Positions 1 through 7,707 are shown, counted from the stretch's first letter. The stretch: 11,165 nucleotides of DNA from Chitinophagales bacterium (GCA_020629335.1 JAHDDN010000055.1:8322-19486), one strand, 5' to 3'. The notes: generated by a model not told the origin, from the sequence alone. Numbers and translations: made by a program.

Positions 1-123
1 GCATCTCATTCTGTACAGACGCGTATTCGCGTCTCTGCATATTCGCATCTCATTCTGTACAGACGCGTATTCGCGTCTCTGCATATTCGCATCTCATTCC
101 GTACAGACGCGTACTCGCGTCTC
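1..123. repeat. 44-bp tandem repeat, about 2.8 copies, with internal hairpins
   Basis: Units begin at 1, 45 and 89 (each starts GCATCTCATT). The first two are identical over 44 bp. The third differs at two positions and diverges after about 123. Each unit contains a perfect 7-bp inverted repeat, AGACGCG / CGCGTCT, around a 4-nt loop (17-34, 61-78, 105-122). The loop is TATT in the first two units and TACT in the third. The array lies just beyond the stop codon of the leftward peptide transporter and may continue left of the window. No T-run follows the hairpins on either strand, so they are not classical intrinsic terminators. It is most likely a dispersed palindromic repeat that has amplified in tandem; its function is unknown. 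Confidence 0.9.
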
Positions 124-145
124 ATTGTGATCATGCGTGCATCCA

Positions 146-1492
146 TCACTCTATCATATCCGCCGTCTGAATATACTTCTCCTCCTTATACTTCAGCGAA
201 ATAATAAACAGCGCAATCGCCGCAATCACAGCCAATACTACAAAGAACCAATAATAATCAGCCCCCTCCAAGCGCAAACTCCCATCAGCCCGCTCATTAA
301 AGCCATTCACCATAGCCGTAAAGAAATTACCCAAGGAAACCGAAAGCAAATAATAGCTCATAATGAATGACTTCATACTCTTAGGCGCCTGCGTATAAGC
401 AAATTCCAAAGCTGTAATAGAAACCATAATCTCTCCAGCCGTCAATAGTACATAAACCAACAATTGCCAAGCAATACTCGGTGTGCCTCCAGCCTGTATC
501 AAGTTCTCTACAAAAGCACATATAGCAAAAGAGGCCGCCCCCATCAACATACCAATCGTAATTTTACGCAAGGCACTCAAGTGAATGACCTTCTTCATCA
601 TCGGATAAATAGCGAAGCTAAATAACGGAATAAAGAAAATCACCAAAAAAGGATTAAACGCCTGTATCTGAGAAGGCAATAATTCCATTTGCGACCCAAA
701 TAAACTAATCGTCCGATTCATCTTATCCGCTTGTAGCACTAAAGCAGAACCCGTCTGATCATAAATGGACCAAAAGAATGCCACACACAAGTAAATCGGA
801 ATCAAGCCCAAAATGGCTTTTTTCCCCTCAGGACTCATGATATCAGCCAAGTATTTCTTTAGGCCCACTGGTTTAACCGAAATAAACTGCTTGCGCCCCA
901 TAAAGAAGATAATCGTAGCAACCAACATTAATATCCCTGGTATCCCAAAGGCCACATGAGGCCCATAATTAGCCAATAAAATAGGCGTCAACAAAGAGGA
1001 GGCCACCGCCCCAATATTGATAGACAAATAGAAATATTCAAAGATTCGATCCAATAAGCCCTTATTGCTTTCATCAAACTGATCCCCTACATGGGCCGAT
1101 ACACAGGGTTTTATACCCCCAGCCCCCAAAGCAATCAGCGCCAACCCAATAGACAAACCGACTGCCGTCTCATCTAAAGCCAAAGCCAAATGCCCAAAAC
1201 AATACACCACAGAAAGCAGAATAATCGTCTTATACTTACCCAGAAAAACATCTGCCAAAAAGGCTCCTAATAGAGGAGTAAAGTAAGTAACCATCACAAA
1301 AATGTGGTACCAATATTTAGCATCTGTTTCTGATAGCGTCGCCAAAGCCCCACTACTATCCAGTAAATACTTTGTCATAAAGACGGTTAATATGGCTTTC
1401 ATTCCATAAAAACTAAATCGCTCCGCTAACTCATTCCCGATAATATAGGAAATTCCACTGGGCATCTTTTCCCGCTGTACCTTATCTTCCAT
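146..1492 (-). CDS. POT/PTR2 family proton-dependent oligopeptide transporter
   Basis: A 448-residue inner-membrane protein of the POT (PTR2) branch of the major facilitator superfamily, which imports di- and tripeptides with protons. Family hallmarks are visible: the ExxER motif in helix 1 (E21, E24, R25, followed by FSFYG), the GAFLADVFLGKYKTI signature (76-90), GGIKPC (125-130) with GDQF (136-139), FYLSINIG (154-161), the FWSIYDQTGS motif (240-249) and the conserved glutamate of the later GE motif (E354). Hydrophobic segments run through to about residue 433, consistent with 12 helices. The length is at the short end of the family. The ATG at 1490-1492 places the ExxER motif at the usual distance from the N-terminus, and no Shine-Dalgarno sequence precedes it. 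It lies 120 bp downstream of the OPT transporter on the same strand and may be co-transcribed. Substrate range cannot be read from sequence. Confidence 0.95.
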   Translation of the reverse strand: MEDKVQREKMPSGISYIIGNELAERFSFYGMKAILTVFMTKYLLDSSGALATLSETDAKYWYHIFVMVTYFTPLLGAFLADVFLGKYKTIILLSVVYCFGHLALALDETAVGLSIGLALIALGAGGIKPCVSAHVGDQFDESNKGLLDRIFEYFYLSINIGAVASSLLTPILLANYGPHVAFGIPGILMLVATIIFFMGRKQFISVKPVGLKKYLADIMSPEGKKAILGLIPIYLCVAFFWSIYDQTGSALVLQADKMNRTISLFGSQMELLPSQIQAFNPFLVIFFIPLFSFAIYPMMKKVIHLSALRKITIGMLMGAASFAICAFVENLIQAGGTPSIAWQLLVYVLLTAGEIMVSITALEFAYTQAPKSMKSFIMSYYLLSVSLGNFFTAMVNGFNERADGSLRLEGADYYWFFVVLAVIAAIALFIISLKYKEEKYIQTADMIE

Positions 1493-1612
1493 TGTCTGTT
1501 TTAGTTAAAGTTTTTTCAATTATTCCTCGTTCTTCCAGAAGCGTCCAGAGGAGATTTTTTTTGTTAATTCCCCTACTTTCAGGAGGGGTTAGCAGAGGTT
1601 GTTCAGAAGAGC

Positions 1613-3571
1613 TTAATCCTCCCCATTATAAGCACTCTTCGCAATAGTATAAAGAGCCACAAACAAAAGCAAGCCAACCACCATACCAGGCAATCCTCCA
1701 AAAGATTCCTTTACTAAGCGGAATACATTTGCATTACCGGCATAACCGAAAGGTAAGGCTAAGCCAATACCCATCAATGCCTCCCCAGTGATTAAGCCCG
1801 AAGCAAATAATAAACCTGCTTTCTCACTACGCCCTTTACGTTTTTCGTGTGCTTCTTCACTTTGCCCAGCTGCCTGACTGCTATGATAATTACTCACCAA
1901 CCAAGCTAATAAGCCGCCCAACATAATCCCACTATCCAATTCAAAAGGTAAGTACATGCCAACAGCCACTGCTAATACAGGAATACGCCATTCCGAACCT
2001 CGCTTCTCTTGAAACTGATCCGCAATGATAATCAATACCCCTAATACCGCCCCAATAGCGATAAAATTCCACGGCAAATTACCTCCGAATACACCTTCAG
2101 CCACACTCTGCATTAAGCCAGCCTGCGGAGCCGTCAAAGAATCGGGATTTTCAGCAGTTTTAGCCCCAAAACCAAAGGCATTATGAAGTAATGATAACAC
2201 TAATGGCAAAGATACCGCCGCACCCACTACACCAACCATCTGCATAAACTGTTGCTTACGTGGGGTAGCACCTAATAAATGACCCGACTTTAAATCCTGC
2301 ATATTATCACCAGCAATAGCCGCAGCACAACATACAACACCACCGATTAGGATAGCTGCTGCTGCACCCTTTGCTTCATTACCACTACCCATCAACACCA
2401 ATAAAATTAGTGCTGAAGTCAAGATCGTAGCAATCGTCACCCCTGATATAGGATTATTAGAACTACCTACCAAGCCAGCCATATAACCCGCTACTGCTGA
2501 GAACAAAAATCCAGCAATCACCATAAAGATCGCCATGAATAGCGATATACTCACATTCCCAATCTCCCTTAAATAAATAATAAAGATTGGAACAATCATC
2601 ACCCCAATACCAATGATAACCCATGACATTGGTGTATCTAATTCAGTACGCAGCTTTTTAATACCTCCTTCATTGCTTTTGAAAGCATTCATCCCTTCTT
2701 TTAGCGCCATACCCAAAGCATCTCTAATACTCAATAAAGCCCAAAGACCCCCAACTAACATGGCTCCAGCCCCTAAGTATCTAATTTTAGCATTCCATAT
2801 CTCATAGCCTAAACCAACAGCATCTTCTCCAGTAGTGCCCGTTAGTCCCACATAAAGTGGAATCGCTATCCACCAACTAATTACTCCTCCTGCAAATACC
2901 AGCGTAGCAATTCGTAAACCTACGATATAACCTACCGCCATTAGGGCAGGTGTCGCATTCAAACCAAAGTAAGCATAAGCCTTATCTCCTACGATAGACG
3001 CTTTTTCCCATATACTCTCCCACAATTTAAATCCTGTTTCAGAAAGCTTGACAAAGGCACCTATTAAACCACCCCAAATTAAGTATTTAATGCCACCACC
3101 ACCTTCAGATCCCGTTTTCAATACCTCGGCAGTCGCAATGCCCTCTGGAAAAGTTAATTTCTGTTTGACAATCAGTGCAGATCGCAAGGGAATAGTGAAT
3201 AATACGCCCAATACACCCCCACAAAGTGCTATGCCAGCCGTTTCAAAATAGCTAAAGCTTGGCCAGTAATTCATCAAGACTAAAGCAGGAAAGGTGAAAA
3301 TGACCCCTGCTGCTAAAGACTCTCCTGCTGAAGCGGCTGTCTGTACCGCATTATTCTCTAAAATATTGCTGTTTTTGAAGAGGCGAAAGATTGCCATAGA
3401 AATGACCGCTGCAGGTATAGAAGCCGAAACGGTCATGCCTACCAATAAACCTAAATAGGCATTTGCACCAGCTAATACAGCGGATAATAAAAAGCCCAAT
3501 ACAATGGCCTTTACAGTTATTTCTGGCAGAACCGTATCAGGCCGAATATAAGGTTGATCGTCGTTTTTCAT
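1613..3571 (-). CDS. OPT-family oligopeptide transporter
   Basis: A 652-residue polytopic inner-membrane protein of the OPT (oligopeptide transporter) family, at the usual bacterial length of about 650. Recognisable blocks in order: NAYLGLLVG (37-45), NILENNAVQTAASAGES (69-85), LTFPEGIATAEVL (139-151), GSSNNPISG (369-377) and GDNMQDLKSGHLLGATP (421-437), with hydrophobic helices throughout. Bacterial members import small peptides; the related YSL branch moves metal chelates, so peptide uptake is the likely role but the substrate is not certain. The start at 3569-3571 gives the expected short hydrophilic N-terminus (PYIRP, then LPEITVKA) before helix 1. The POT gene follows 120 bp downstream on the same strand, so two unrelated peptide importers sit side by side. 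It is divergent from the outer-membrane-like gene at 3808. No Shine-Dalgarno sequence precedes the start codon. Confidence 0.95.
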   Translation of the reverse strand: MKNDDQPYIRPDTVLPEITVKAIVLGFLLSAVLAGANAYLGLLVGMTVSASIPAAVISMAIFRLFKNSNILENNAVQTAASAGESLAAGVIFTFPALVLMNYWPSFSYFETAGIALCGGVLGVLFTIPLRSALIVKQKLTFPEGIATAEVLKTGSEGGGGIKYLIWGGLIGAFVKLSETGFKLWESIWEKASIVGDKAYAYFGLNATPALMAVGYIVGLRIATLVFAGGVISWWIAIPLYVGLTGTTGEDAVGLGYEIWNAKIRYLGAGAMLVGGLWALLSIRDALGMALKEGMNAFKSNEGGIKKLRTELDTPMSWVIIGIGVMIVPIFIIYLREIGNVSISLFMAIFMVIAGFLFSAVAGYMAGLVGSSNNPISGVTIATILTSALILLVLMGSGNEAKGAAAAILIGGVVCCAAAIAGDNMQDLKSGHLLGATPRKQQFMQMVGVVGAAVSLPLVLSLLHNAFGFGAKTAENPDSLTAPQAGLMQSVAEGVFGGNLPWNFIAIGAVLGVLIIIADQFQEKRGSEWRIPVLAVAVGMYLPFELDSGIMLGGLLAWLVSNYHSSQAAGQSEEAHEKRKGRSEKAGLLFASGLITGEALMGIGLALPFGYAGNANVFRLVKESFGGLPGMVVGLLLFVALYTIAKSAYNGED

Positions 3572-3618
3572 AGGAAATAAATTGATTGGGGATAAGGAAT
3601 ATTGCTTTACTACTTCTA

Positions 3619-3636
3619 AGTGACTAATATATCACT
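3619..3636. promoter_or_regulatory. Candidate operator palindrome in the divergent intergenic region
   Basis: An inverted repeat AGTGA-N8-TCACT lies between the divergent OPT gene and the beta-barrel gene. A 9-bp direct repeat, ACTAAAATA, occurs nearby at 3634-3642 and 3666-3674, with starts 32 bp apart. The size and placement would suit a dimeric regulator, but arms this short arise by chance in AT-rich DNA. Confidence 0.2.
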
Positions 3637-3724
3637 AAAATAGGAATGTAAGGCCATATTGATAAACTAAAATAATGTATAAGTGTCATAATGTCGCTTC
3701 TTGCGTCCCAAAATCGAAATTATC

Positions 3725-3753
3725 TTGTTTTCATTGAGCTAAAAGTAGATTTT
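3725..3753 (+). promoter_or_regulatory. Possible promoter for the beta-barrel gene
   Basis: TAGATTTT (3746-3753) matches the Bacteroidota -7 consensus TAnnTTTG at all but the last base. TTG at 3725-3727 lies 18 nt upstream and could serve as a partial -33 element. The predicted leader would be about 45-50 nt, ending at the ATG at 3808. If correct, it also rules out the longer reading frame from 3691. Confidence 0.35.
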
Positions 3754-3807
3754 AAACGTTACAAAAAAGTAGCAGAACCTTATTCAAACAATTTGAAAAA
3801 CTCTTGT

Positions 3808-4416
3808 ATGAAAAATATATTAAGCTTACTGAGCCTATTGATACTTTTAACCATCAGTGGTGATGCTTTGGCTCAGGTAAATACACCTAGCACACTTCCC
3901 GACAATAATAGCAAAATTAGACCTAAAAATAATGAAGGAAGACCTGGGGAAAGAGTTAAAAATCTTGATAACTGGTTTGTTGGAGGTGGGTTTGGTTTGC
4001 AATTTGGAACGACGACCTTAGTAGACTTATCACCATTGATAGGATATCGTTTTACGGATAAAATTTCTTTGGGAGCAGGTCCTACTTATCAATATTATCG
4101 CCAAAGAGATCCGTTTACTAATTTTACAGTTAGTCGAAGTTCATTAGGAGGGCGAGCTTTTGGAAGATATGATATTTGGCAAAATTTATTCGCACATGGG
4201 GAATATGAATACTTACGTTTCAAAACTGACTTTAATGGATTTCTACAGACGGTAGACGTTCAAAGATTACCTGTTGGTGGAGGATATAGACAACGTTTAG
4301 GAGGAAACTCAACCTTCAATATTATGGTATTGTATGATTTCCTTTATTACAAATATGAGCAATATTACTACAGTAATCCTATTATTTTTAGAATGGGAGT
4401 TAATGTAGGATTGTAG
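3808..4416 (+). CDS. Exported outer-membrane beta-barrel-like protein, function unknown
   Basis: The open frame extends back to 3691, but the ATG at 3808 is the better start. From there the protein begins MKNILSLLSLLILLTISG and ends its signal peptide at ALA/Q (cleavage after about residue 22), which an N-terminal 39-residue hydrophilic extension would bury. The 202-residue product continues with a short polar linker (about 23-50). It then shows alternating hydrophobic/aromatic stretches rich in Gly and Tyr (for example WFVGGGFGLQFG, GAGPTYQYYR, VLYDFLYYKYEQYYY, IIFRMGVNVGL), as expected for a small barrel of roughly eight strands in the outer membrane. No enzymatic motif is visible and the exact family was not recognised. 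It is monocistronic: a strong terminator follows at 4440-4483. The call rests on architecture only. Confidence 0.7.
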   Translation: MKNILSLLSLLILLTISGDALAQVNTPSTLPDNNSKIRPKNNEGRPGERVKNLDNWFVGGGFGLQFGTTTLVDLSPLIGYRFTDKISLGAGPTYQYYRQRDPFTNFTVSRSSLGGRAFGRYDIWQNLFAHGEYEYLRFKTDFNGFLQTVDVQRLPVGGGYRQRLGGNSTFNIMVLYDFLYYKYEQYYYSNPIIFRMGVNVGL

Positions 4417-4439
4417 ATAAAAAAGAAACAAGTAATATA

Positions 4440-4483
4440 AAAGCCTGTATTGGTGCTTAGGCGCACTAATACAGGCTTTTTTT
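4440..4483 (+). terminator. Strong intrinsic terminator after the beta-barrel gene
   Basis: A 17-bp stem (AAAGCCTGTATTGGTGC pairing with GCACTAATACAGGCTTT, one G-U wobble) closes a 6-nt loop, TTAGGC. Seven T residues end the structure, three of them pairing at the base of the stem. It begins about 24 nt past the stop codon at 4414-4416. Confidence 0.93.
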
Positions 4484-4581
4484 GTATTATTTTTCTAGCT
4501 TCTATACTATATTATTATCTTTAAGAGCATATTTGGCATTTAAGCCAATTTTAAGCTTCCTACTAATTTAAAACCATTTTC

Positions 4582-6474
4582 ATGAAAAAAATTATTGGAC
4601 TGATAGCACTTTTTTTATGCCTATCATTTATGGTACAAGCCCAAGATACTACTTTGGTCAAAAAGGCAGTACCATTTTCAGAATTACCATTAGATGATAA
4701 AGTCAACGCAAGAGTACGTCCCATAACCGACTGGGTAAGTGGTTGGGTATTTTATTCGATCAAGTTTAAGGATATGATCAATTATGGGATGGATCAAGCC
4801 ACTAAAGAAAAGTACGGCGGCAGTCCAATAGAGTTTATTCCTGATAGAAGCACGAATGTAAGCAGTACAAATTTTAGTATTACCCCTAAAAATGCCAATA
4901 CTTACGCTTTAAGTTATCCTTTTAAGAATGCGGCAGGCGATGAGTATAAAGTTACTAATACCTTTCCCTTTGGGAAGAAAGTTAAGGTAGGTGATTATGG
5001 CTTCACAGTTAATAATACAAAAGGAGTAAGTAGCGGTACTTATAGTGCAGCTTCAGCAGCGATGAATGTACCCATAGTCCTACTGGTACTATTAGGAGGC
5101 GCCTTATTCTTTACGCTCTACTTCGCTTTTGTAAATGTCCGAAAATTTGGATTAGCAATAGATGTGGTGAGAGGTAAATACTATTGGCCAGAAAAATCAA
5201 GCAATCCTGACTTAATCACTAAGGAAGGAGATATTCCTGATACAATTAGACAAGAAGGCGTGGCTGGAGAGGTAAGCCCTTTCCAAGCATTAACAGCAGC
5301 CTTATCAGCTACCGTAGGATTAGGAAATATTGCAGGGGTAGCCATTGCGATTGCCACTGGCGGTCCAGGTGCGACTTTCTGGATGATCTTAGCAGGTTTA
5401 TTAGGAATGTCTTCTAAGTTTGCAGAGTGTACACTTGGTGTGAAGTATCGTGAGATTGGTGAAGATGGTACTGTATATGGTGGACCTATGTACTACCTAA
5501 GCAAAGGATTTGCAGAAAAAGGTATGGGTGGACTAGGTAAGGCAATGGCTATTTTCTTTGCCATCATGTGTGTGGGTGGTTCTTTTGGTGGTGGCAATAT
5601 GTTCCAAGCCAATCAAGCAGCTGCACAGTTTATGGGAGTATTAGGTATTAACTCCGGTTATGCAGGAGCTGCCTTTGGGTTAGTAATGGCCATCTTGGTA
5701 GGTATTGTAATTATCGGTGGGATCAAGCGTATCGGTAATGTAACGGAAAAGATCGTCCCTTTTATGGCGGTAATCTATGTTGGTGCGGCTGTATTAATTC
5801 TATTGTTAAACTTCACTTCTATTCCAAAAGCATTTGGCTTAATCTTCCAAGGTGCATTTGCGCCAACAGCTATTGCAGGTGGATTCATCGGCGTATTGAT
5901 TCAAGGATTCCAAAGAGCGGCCTTCTCTAATGAGGCGGGCGTTGGTTCAGCAGCCATTGCACACTCAGCAGTAAAAACAAATGATCCAGCCAGTGAGGGT
6001 ATTGTAGCCCTTTTAGAGCCATTCATTGACACAGTAGTGATTTGTACCATGACAGCCTTAGTGATTGTAATCACTGGTAACTACATTAATCCAGACGGAT
6101 TAAGTGGAGTAGACTTAACGTCCAAAGCATTTAACTCAGCAATTCCAGGTTTCTCTTATGTATTGACATTAGCCGTTGTCTTATTTGCATTCTCAACGAT
6201 GTTGTCTTGGTCTTACTACGGCCTTCAAGCATGGAAATACCTATTTGGAAAGAGTAGTGTAGTAGATTTAACTTATAAGATACTATTCTGCATCTTCGTA
6301 GTCATTGGTGCTGCTGCCAGCTTAGGAGCCGTAACAGACTTCTCTGATGCTATGATCTTTGCCATGGTGTTCCCGAATATGATTGGGGTAGTATTATTAG
6401 CCCCGAAAGTAAAAGAAGAATTAAATAAGTATCTCGCAAAAATCGAATCAGGCGAAATACCACGAAAAGATTAA
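4582..6474 (+). CDS. AGCS-family sodium:alanine/glycine-type symporter with extra extracytoplasmic segment
   Basis: A 630-residue inner-membrane amino-acid:cation symporter of the AGCS family. The core is unmistakable: [20 protein letters not shown] (229-248) running into [20 protein letters not shown] (249-268), then [13 protein letters not shown], and [13 protein letters not shown] (445-457) before the late helices. The N-terminus is unusual. A signal-peptide-like stretch (about 1-20, ending VQA/Q) is followed by the segment [11 protein letters not shown] (47-57), which resembles the region that normally sits just before the first core helix. About 100 polar residues (60-160) then separate it from that helix (about 163-184). 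The family is usually 450-550 residues long. ATG at 4582 is chosen because it opens the signal peptide. No Shine-Dalgarno sequence is present. A weak -7-like CATATTTG lies at 4528-4535. The gene appears to be transcribed alone, between a terminator upstream and a repeat-filled gap downstream. Alanine or glycine with Na+ is the typical substrate pair; this is family knowledge, not visible here. Confidence 0.95.
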   Translation: MKKIIGLIALFLCLSFMVQAQDTTLVKKAVPFSELPLDDKVNARVRPITDWVSGWVFYSIKFKDMINYGMDQATKEKYGGSPIEFIPDRSTNVSSTNFSITPKNANTYALSYPFKNAAGDEYKVTNTFPFGKKVKVGDYGFTVNNTKGVSSGTYSAASAAMNVPIVLLVLLGGALFFTLYFAFVNVRKFGLAIDVVRGKYYWPEKSSNPDLITKEGDIPDTIRQEGVAGEVSPFQALTAALSATVGLGNIAGVAIAIATGGPGATFWMILAGLLGMSSKFAECTLGVKYREIGEDGTVYGGPMYYLSKGFAEKGMGGLGKAMAIFFAIMCVGGSFGGGNMFQANQAAAQFMGVLGINSGYAGAAFGLVMAILVGIVIIGGIKRIGNVTEKIVPFMAVIYVGAAVLILLLNFTSIPKAFGLIFQGAFAPTAIAGGFIGVLIQGFQRAAFSNEAGVGSAAIAHSAVKTNDPASEGIVALLEPFIDTVVICTMTALVIVITGNYINPDGLSGVDLTSKAFNSAIPGFSYVLTLAVVLFAFSTMLSWSYYGLQAWKYLFGKSSVVDLTYKILFCIFVVIGAAASLGAVTDFSDAMIFAMVFPNMIGVVLLAPKVKEELNKYLAKIESGEIPRKD

Positions 6475-6484
6475 TTTATATTTT

Positions 6485-6511
6485 GTAGGGGCGGACCTAT
6501 GTGTCCGCCCT
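6485..6511. repeat. 27-bp palindromic repeat, copy 1
   Basis: GTAGGGGCGGAC-CTATGT-GTCCGCCCT forms an 8-bp GC-rich stem (6489-6496 with 6503-6510) around a 6-nt loop. It begins 10 bp after the stop codon of the AGCS symporter. No T-run follows, so it is not a classical terminator, although it could protect the mRNA 3' end. A near-identical copy lies at 6690-6716; the two differ only at one base pair, swapped G-C to C-G. Confidence 0.9.
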
Positions 6512-6662
6512 CCTTGGCAGAATCGGCTTAGGGATGGCAGCGGTATGTGGCGGCCATGCTGCGACTTAGGTAGCTTAGGCTCACGCAGGCTGGCCTGAAA
6601 GGCAGACAAGAGAGCCTTAGCGAACTAGGAGCAACATAGCCACATAAGAGCGAACAGCCCGA

Positions 6663-6740
6663 CCCATTTTAAATTTTTTTCATCGGCCCGTAGGGGCGCA
6701 CCTATGTGTGCGCCCTCCGATGAAAAAAATTTAAAATGGG
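6663..6740. repeat. 78-nt nested hairpin with perfect 24-bp arms
   Basis: The arms 6663-6686 and 6717-6740 are exact reverse complements over 24 bp, running CCCATTTTAAA, seven T, CATCGG and the mirror. The 30 nt between them consist almost entirely of a second copy of the 27-bp palindrome (6690-6716, own 8-bp stem 6694-6701/6708-6715). The whole can fold as one long two-part hairpin. It occupies the variable centre of dispersed repeat copy A. Confidence 0.95.
6690..6716. repeat. 27-bp palindromic repeat, copy 2
   Basis: GTAGGGGCGCAC-CTATGT-GTGCGCCCT is identical to the copy at 6485-6511 at 25 of 27 positions. The two differences (6699 and 6710) pair with each other in the stem, so the hairpin is preserved. 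This copy sits exactly between the two 24-bp arms of the larger palindrome. Confidence 0.9.
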
Positions 6741-6751
6741 GAAGCCCCAAG

Positions 6752-6824
6752 AAAAAAAATGTCTATTTATTTTATGGAATTCACTAGCAAAGTGACTCTA
6801 TAAAGTAGATAGACATTTTTTTTT
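6752..6824. repeat. Long AT-rich hairpin with A8/T9 ends (terminator-like or MITE-like)
   Basis: Arms 6752-6775 and 6800-6823 pair over 24 positions with two G-U wobbles, starting with a run of eight A and ending in nine T (6816-6824). The pairing continues inward three more pairs, and an inner TCACT-AGCAA-AGTGA hairpin (6781-6795) caps it. The A and T runs make it look like a bidirectional intrinsic terminator. It would be the natural end of transcription from the symporter side, but it stops only 19 nt before the ATG at 6844. Confidence 0.85.
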
Positions 6825-6843
6825 AACCCTAAATTTAATAATC

Positions 6844-7629
6844 ATGAGTTATAATATCTTGAAATTTTCGAAAAGCGAGCGCAATGGTATTGGACTATTG
6901 TTAATACTATTAGTACTGATCTGGGGCTTTCGTTTTGTGTACCCTAAATTAGTGAGTCAACCAACAGCTAATTTTGAAGAATTTGAAAAAGCGATTCAGC
7001 ATTTTGAAGAAACAAATACGGATAGAACAGATAATTCACCTAAGAATTATCAACAATCCGCCAGCATGGGTGGAGTAGGAGAAGAAAAGCATTGGTCGAA
7101 TGAAAAAGCCAAAGAGAAAGAGGTAAAAGAGGAGGAAGTGGTCGCTAAACCAAGCTTTGCGGCTAAGCAAAACAATAAGCCAAACAAAGCCAAAAAAACA
7201 TATACTAAATACAAAAAGAAAGCAGCCTTTAGTGGAATACTAGATTTGAATCAAGCCGATACAACTGCCTTGAAGCAATTAAAGGGCATTGGTTCTTCCT
7301 ATGCTAAAAGAATCGTGAAGTATCGGGAGCTATTAGGCGGATTTGTGAAGTTAGAGCAACTCAATGAAGTATATGGCCTACAGCCTGAAACTTATGAGAT
7401 GATTGCGCCTCACCTAAAGATAAAGGAAGGTTTTCAGCCTCAACAAATCAATATCAATGAAGCGGAGTTTAAGGCATTAGTTCGGCACCCTTATATTGAG
7501 TATGAATTAGCGAAGTCTATAGCGAATGCTAGAAGAGGAAGGCCATTTGAATCAACCAAAGAGCTATTAGCTTTGTTAGAAGTAGGAGAGGCTTTATACG
7601 CAAAGCTATCGCCTTATATAAAAGTATAA
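6844..7629 (+). CDS. Membrane-anchored protein with two helix-hairpin-helix domains (ComEA-like)
   Basis: A 261-residue protein. A short cytoplasmic N-terminus precedes one transmembrane segment (about 17-34, GLLLILLVLIWGFRFVYP). Next comes a low-complexity, charged linker rich in Lys, Glu and Asn (about 40-128), then two tandem helix-hairpin-helix units. The first (about 131-192) has the classic LDLNQADTTALKQLKGIG followed by AKRIVKYRELLGGF. The second (about 200-261) is a degenerate copy: ININEAEFKALVRHPYI, then AKSIANARRGRPF. The domain binds DNA backbone non-specifically and resembles the ComEA DNA-uptake receptor. Here it would sit outside the inner membrane, so DNA uptake or another DNA- or protein-binding role is possible but not shown. 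No comEC or pilus gene is nearby. The start is set by the N-terminal anchor; there is no Shine-Dalgarno sequence. TAAATTTA at 6830-6837 resembles a -7 element only 6 nt from the ATG. Confidence 0.88.
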   Translation: MSYNILKFSKSERNGIGLLLILLVLIWGFRFVYPKLVSQPTANFEEFEKAIQHFEETNTDRTDNSPKNYQQSASMGGVGEEKHWSNEKAKEKEVKEEEVVAKPSFAAKQNNKPNKAKKTYTKYKKKAAFSGILDLNQADTTALKQLKGIGSSYAKRIVKYRELLGGFVKLEQLNEVYGLQPETYEMIAPHLKIKEGFQPQQININEAEFKALVRHPYIEYELAKSIANARRGRPFESTKELLALLEVGEALYAKLSPYIKV

Positions 7630-7678
7630 TGGCTCAAATATTGTGGCTAAAGATGCTAAAACCGTCTTTATAAAGAAC

Positions 7679-7707
7679 TTTGCCTCATTTTATATACATT
7701 AATTTTA
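7679..7707 (+). promoter_or_regulatory. Possible promoter for the acyl-CoA dehydrogenase
   Basis: TTTG (7679-7682) and TAATTTTA (7700-7707, seven of eight matches to TAnnTTTG) are separated by 17 nt, slightly shorter than the usual 19-20. The implied leader is about 70 nt. No better match lies closer to the ATG at 7782. Confidence 0.3.

Larger units (their letters stand above)
6516..6750 (-). repeat. Dispersed composite repeat, copy A (inverted relative to copy B)
   Basis: Read on the minus strand, 6662 down to 6525 aligns along its full length with 9466-9602, at about 78% identity with one 1-nt gap by hand alignment. Similarity weakens through 6516. The minus-strand head TTGGGGCTTCC (6740-6750) also matches copy B exactly (9370-9380), in the same order and orientation. 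Between head and body the two copies are unrelated: here the centre is the 6663-6739 hairpin, in copy B an unrelated 85 bp. With the other palindromes this explains most of the 369-bp gap between 6475 and 6843. No open frame is conserved between the copies, because the 1-nt gap shifts the frame. No transposase or terminal duplication is visible. Confidence 0.88.

Noticed and set aside
1..123. CRISPR array
   Set aside because: The units are contiguous 44-bp tandem copies with no distinct spacers, and no cas gene is present.
137..370. Plus-strand open frame over the 3' end of the POT gene
   Set aside because: It overlaps real coding sequence on the other strand and its translation is low-complexity with no domain.
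1570..1588. Terminator hairpin CCCCT...AGGGG between the OPT and POT genes
   Set aside because: The stem is only 5 bp, and on the minus strand it is followed by an A-run instead of a T-run, so it does not look like a terminator for the leftward transcript.
2613..3251. Plus-strand open frames opposite the OPT gene (2613-2807, 3048-3251)
   Set aside because: They are antisense to a complete, motif-rich transporter and show no features of their own.
3691..3807. N-terminal extension of the beta-barrel gene by 39 residues
   Set aside because: The extension precedes a clear signal peptide starting at 3808, and the candidate promoter lies inside it.
4533..4548. Inverted repeat TTGGC-N6-GCCAA in the symporter leader
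   Set aside because: Five-bp arms in AT-rich DNA are close to chance expectation, and no supporting second site was found.
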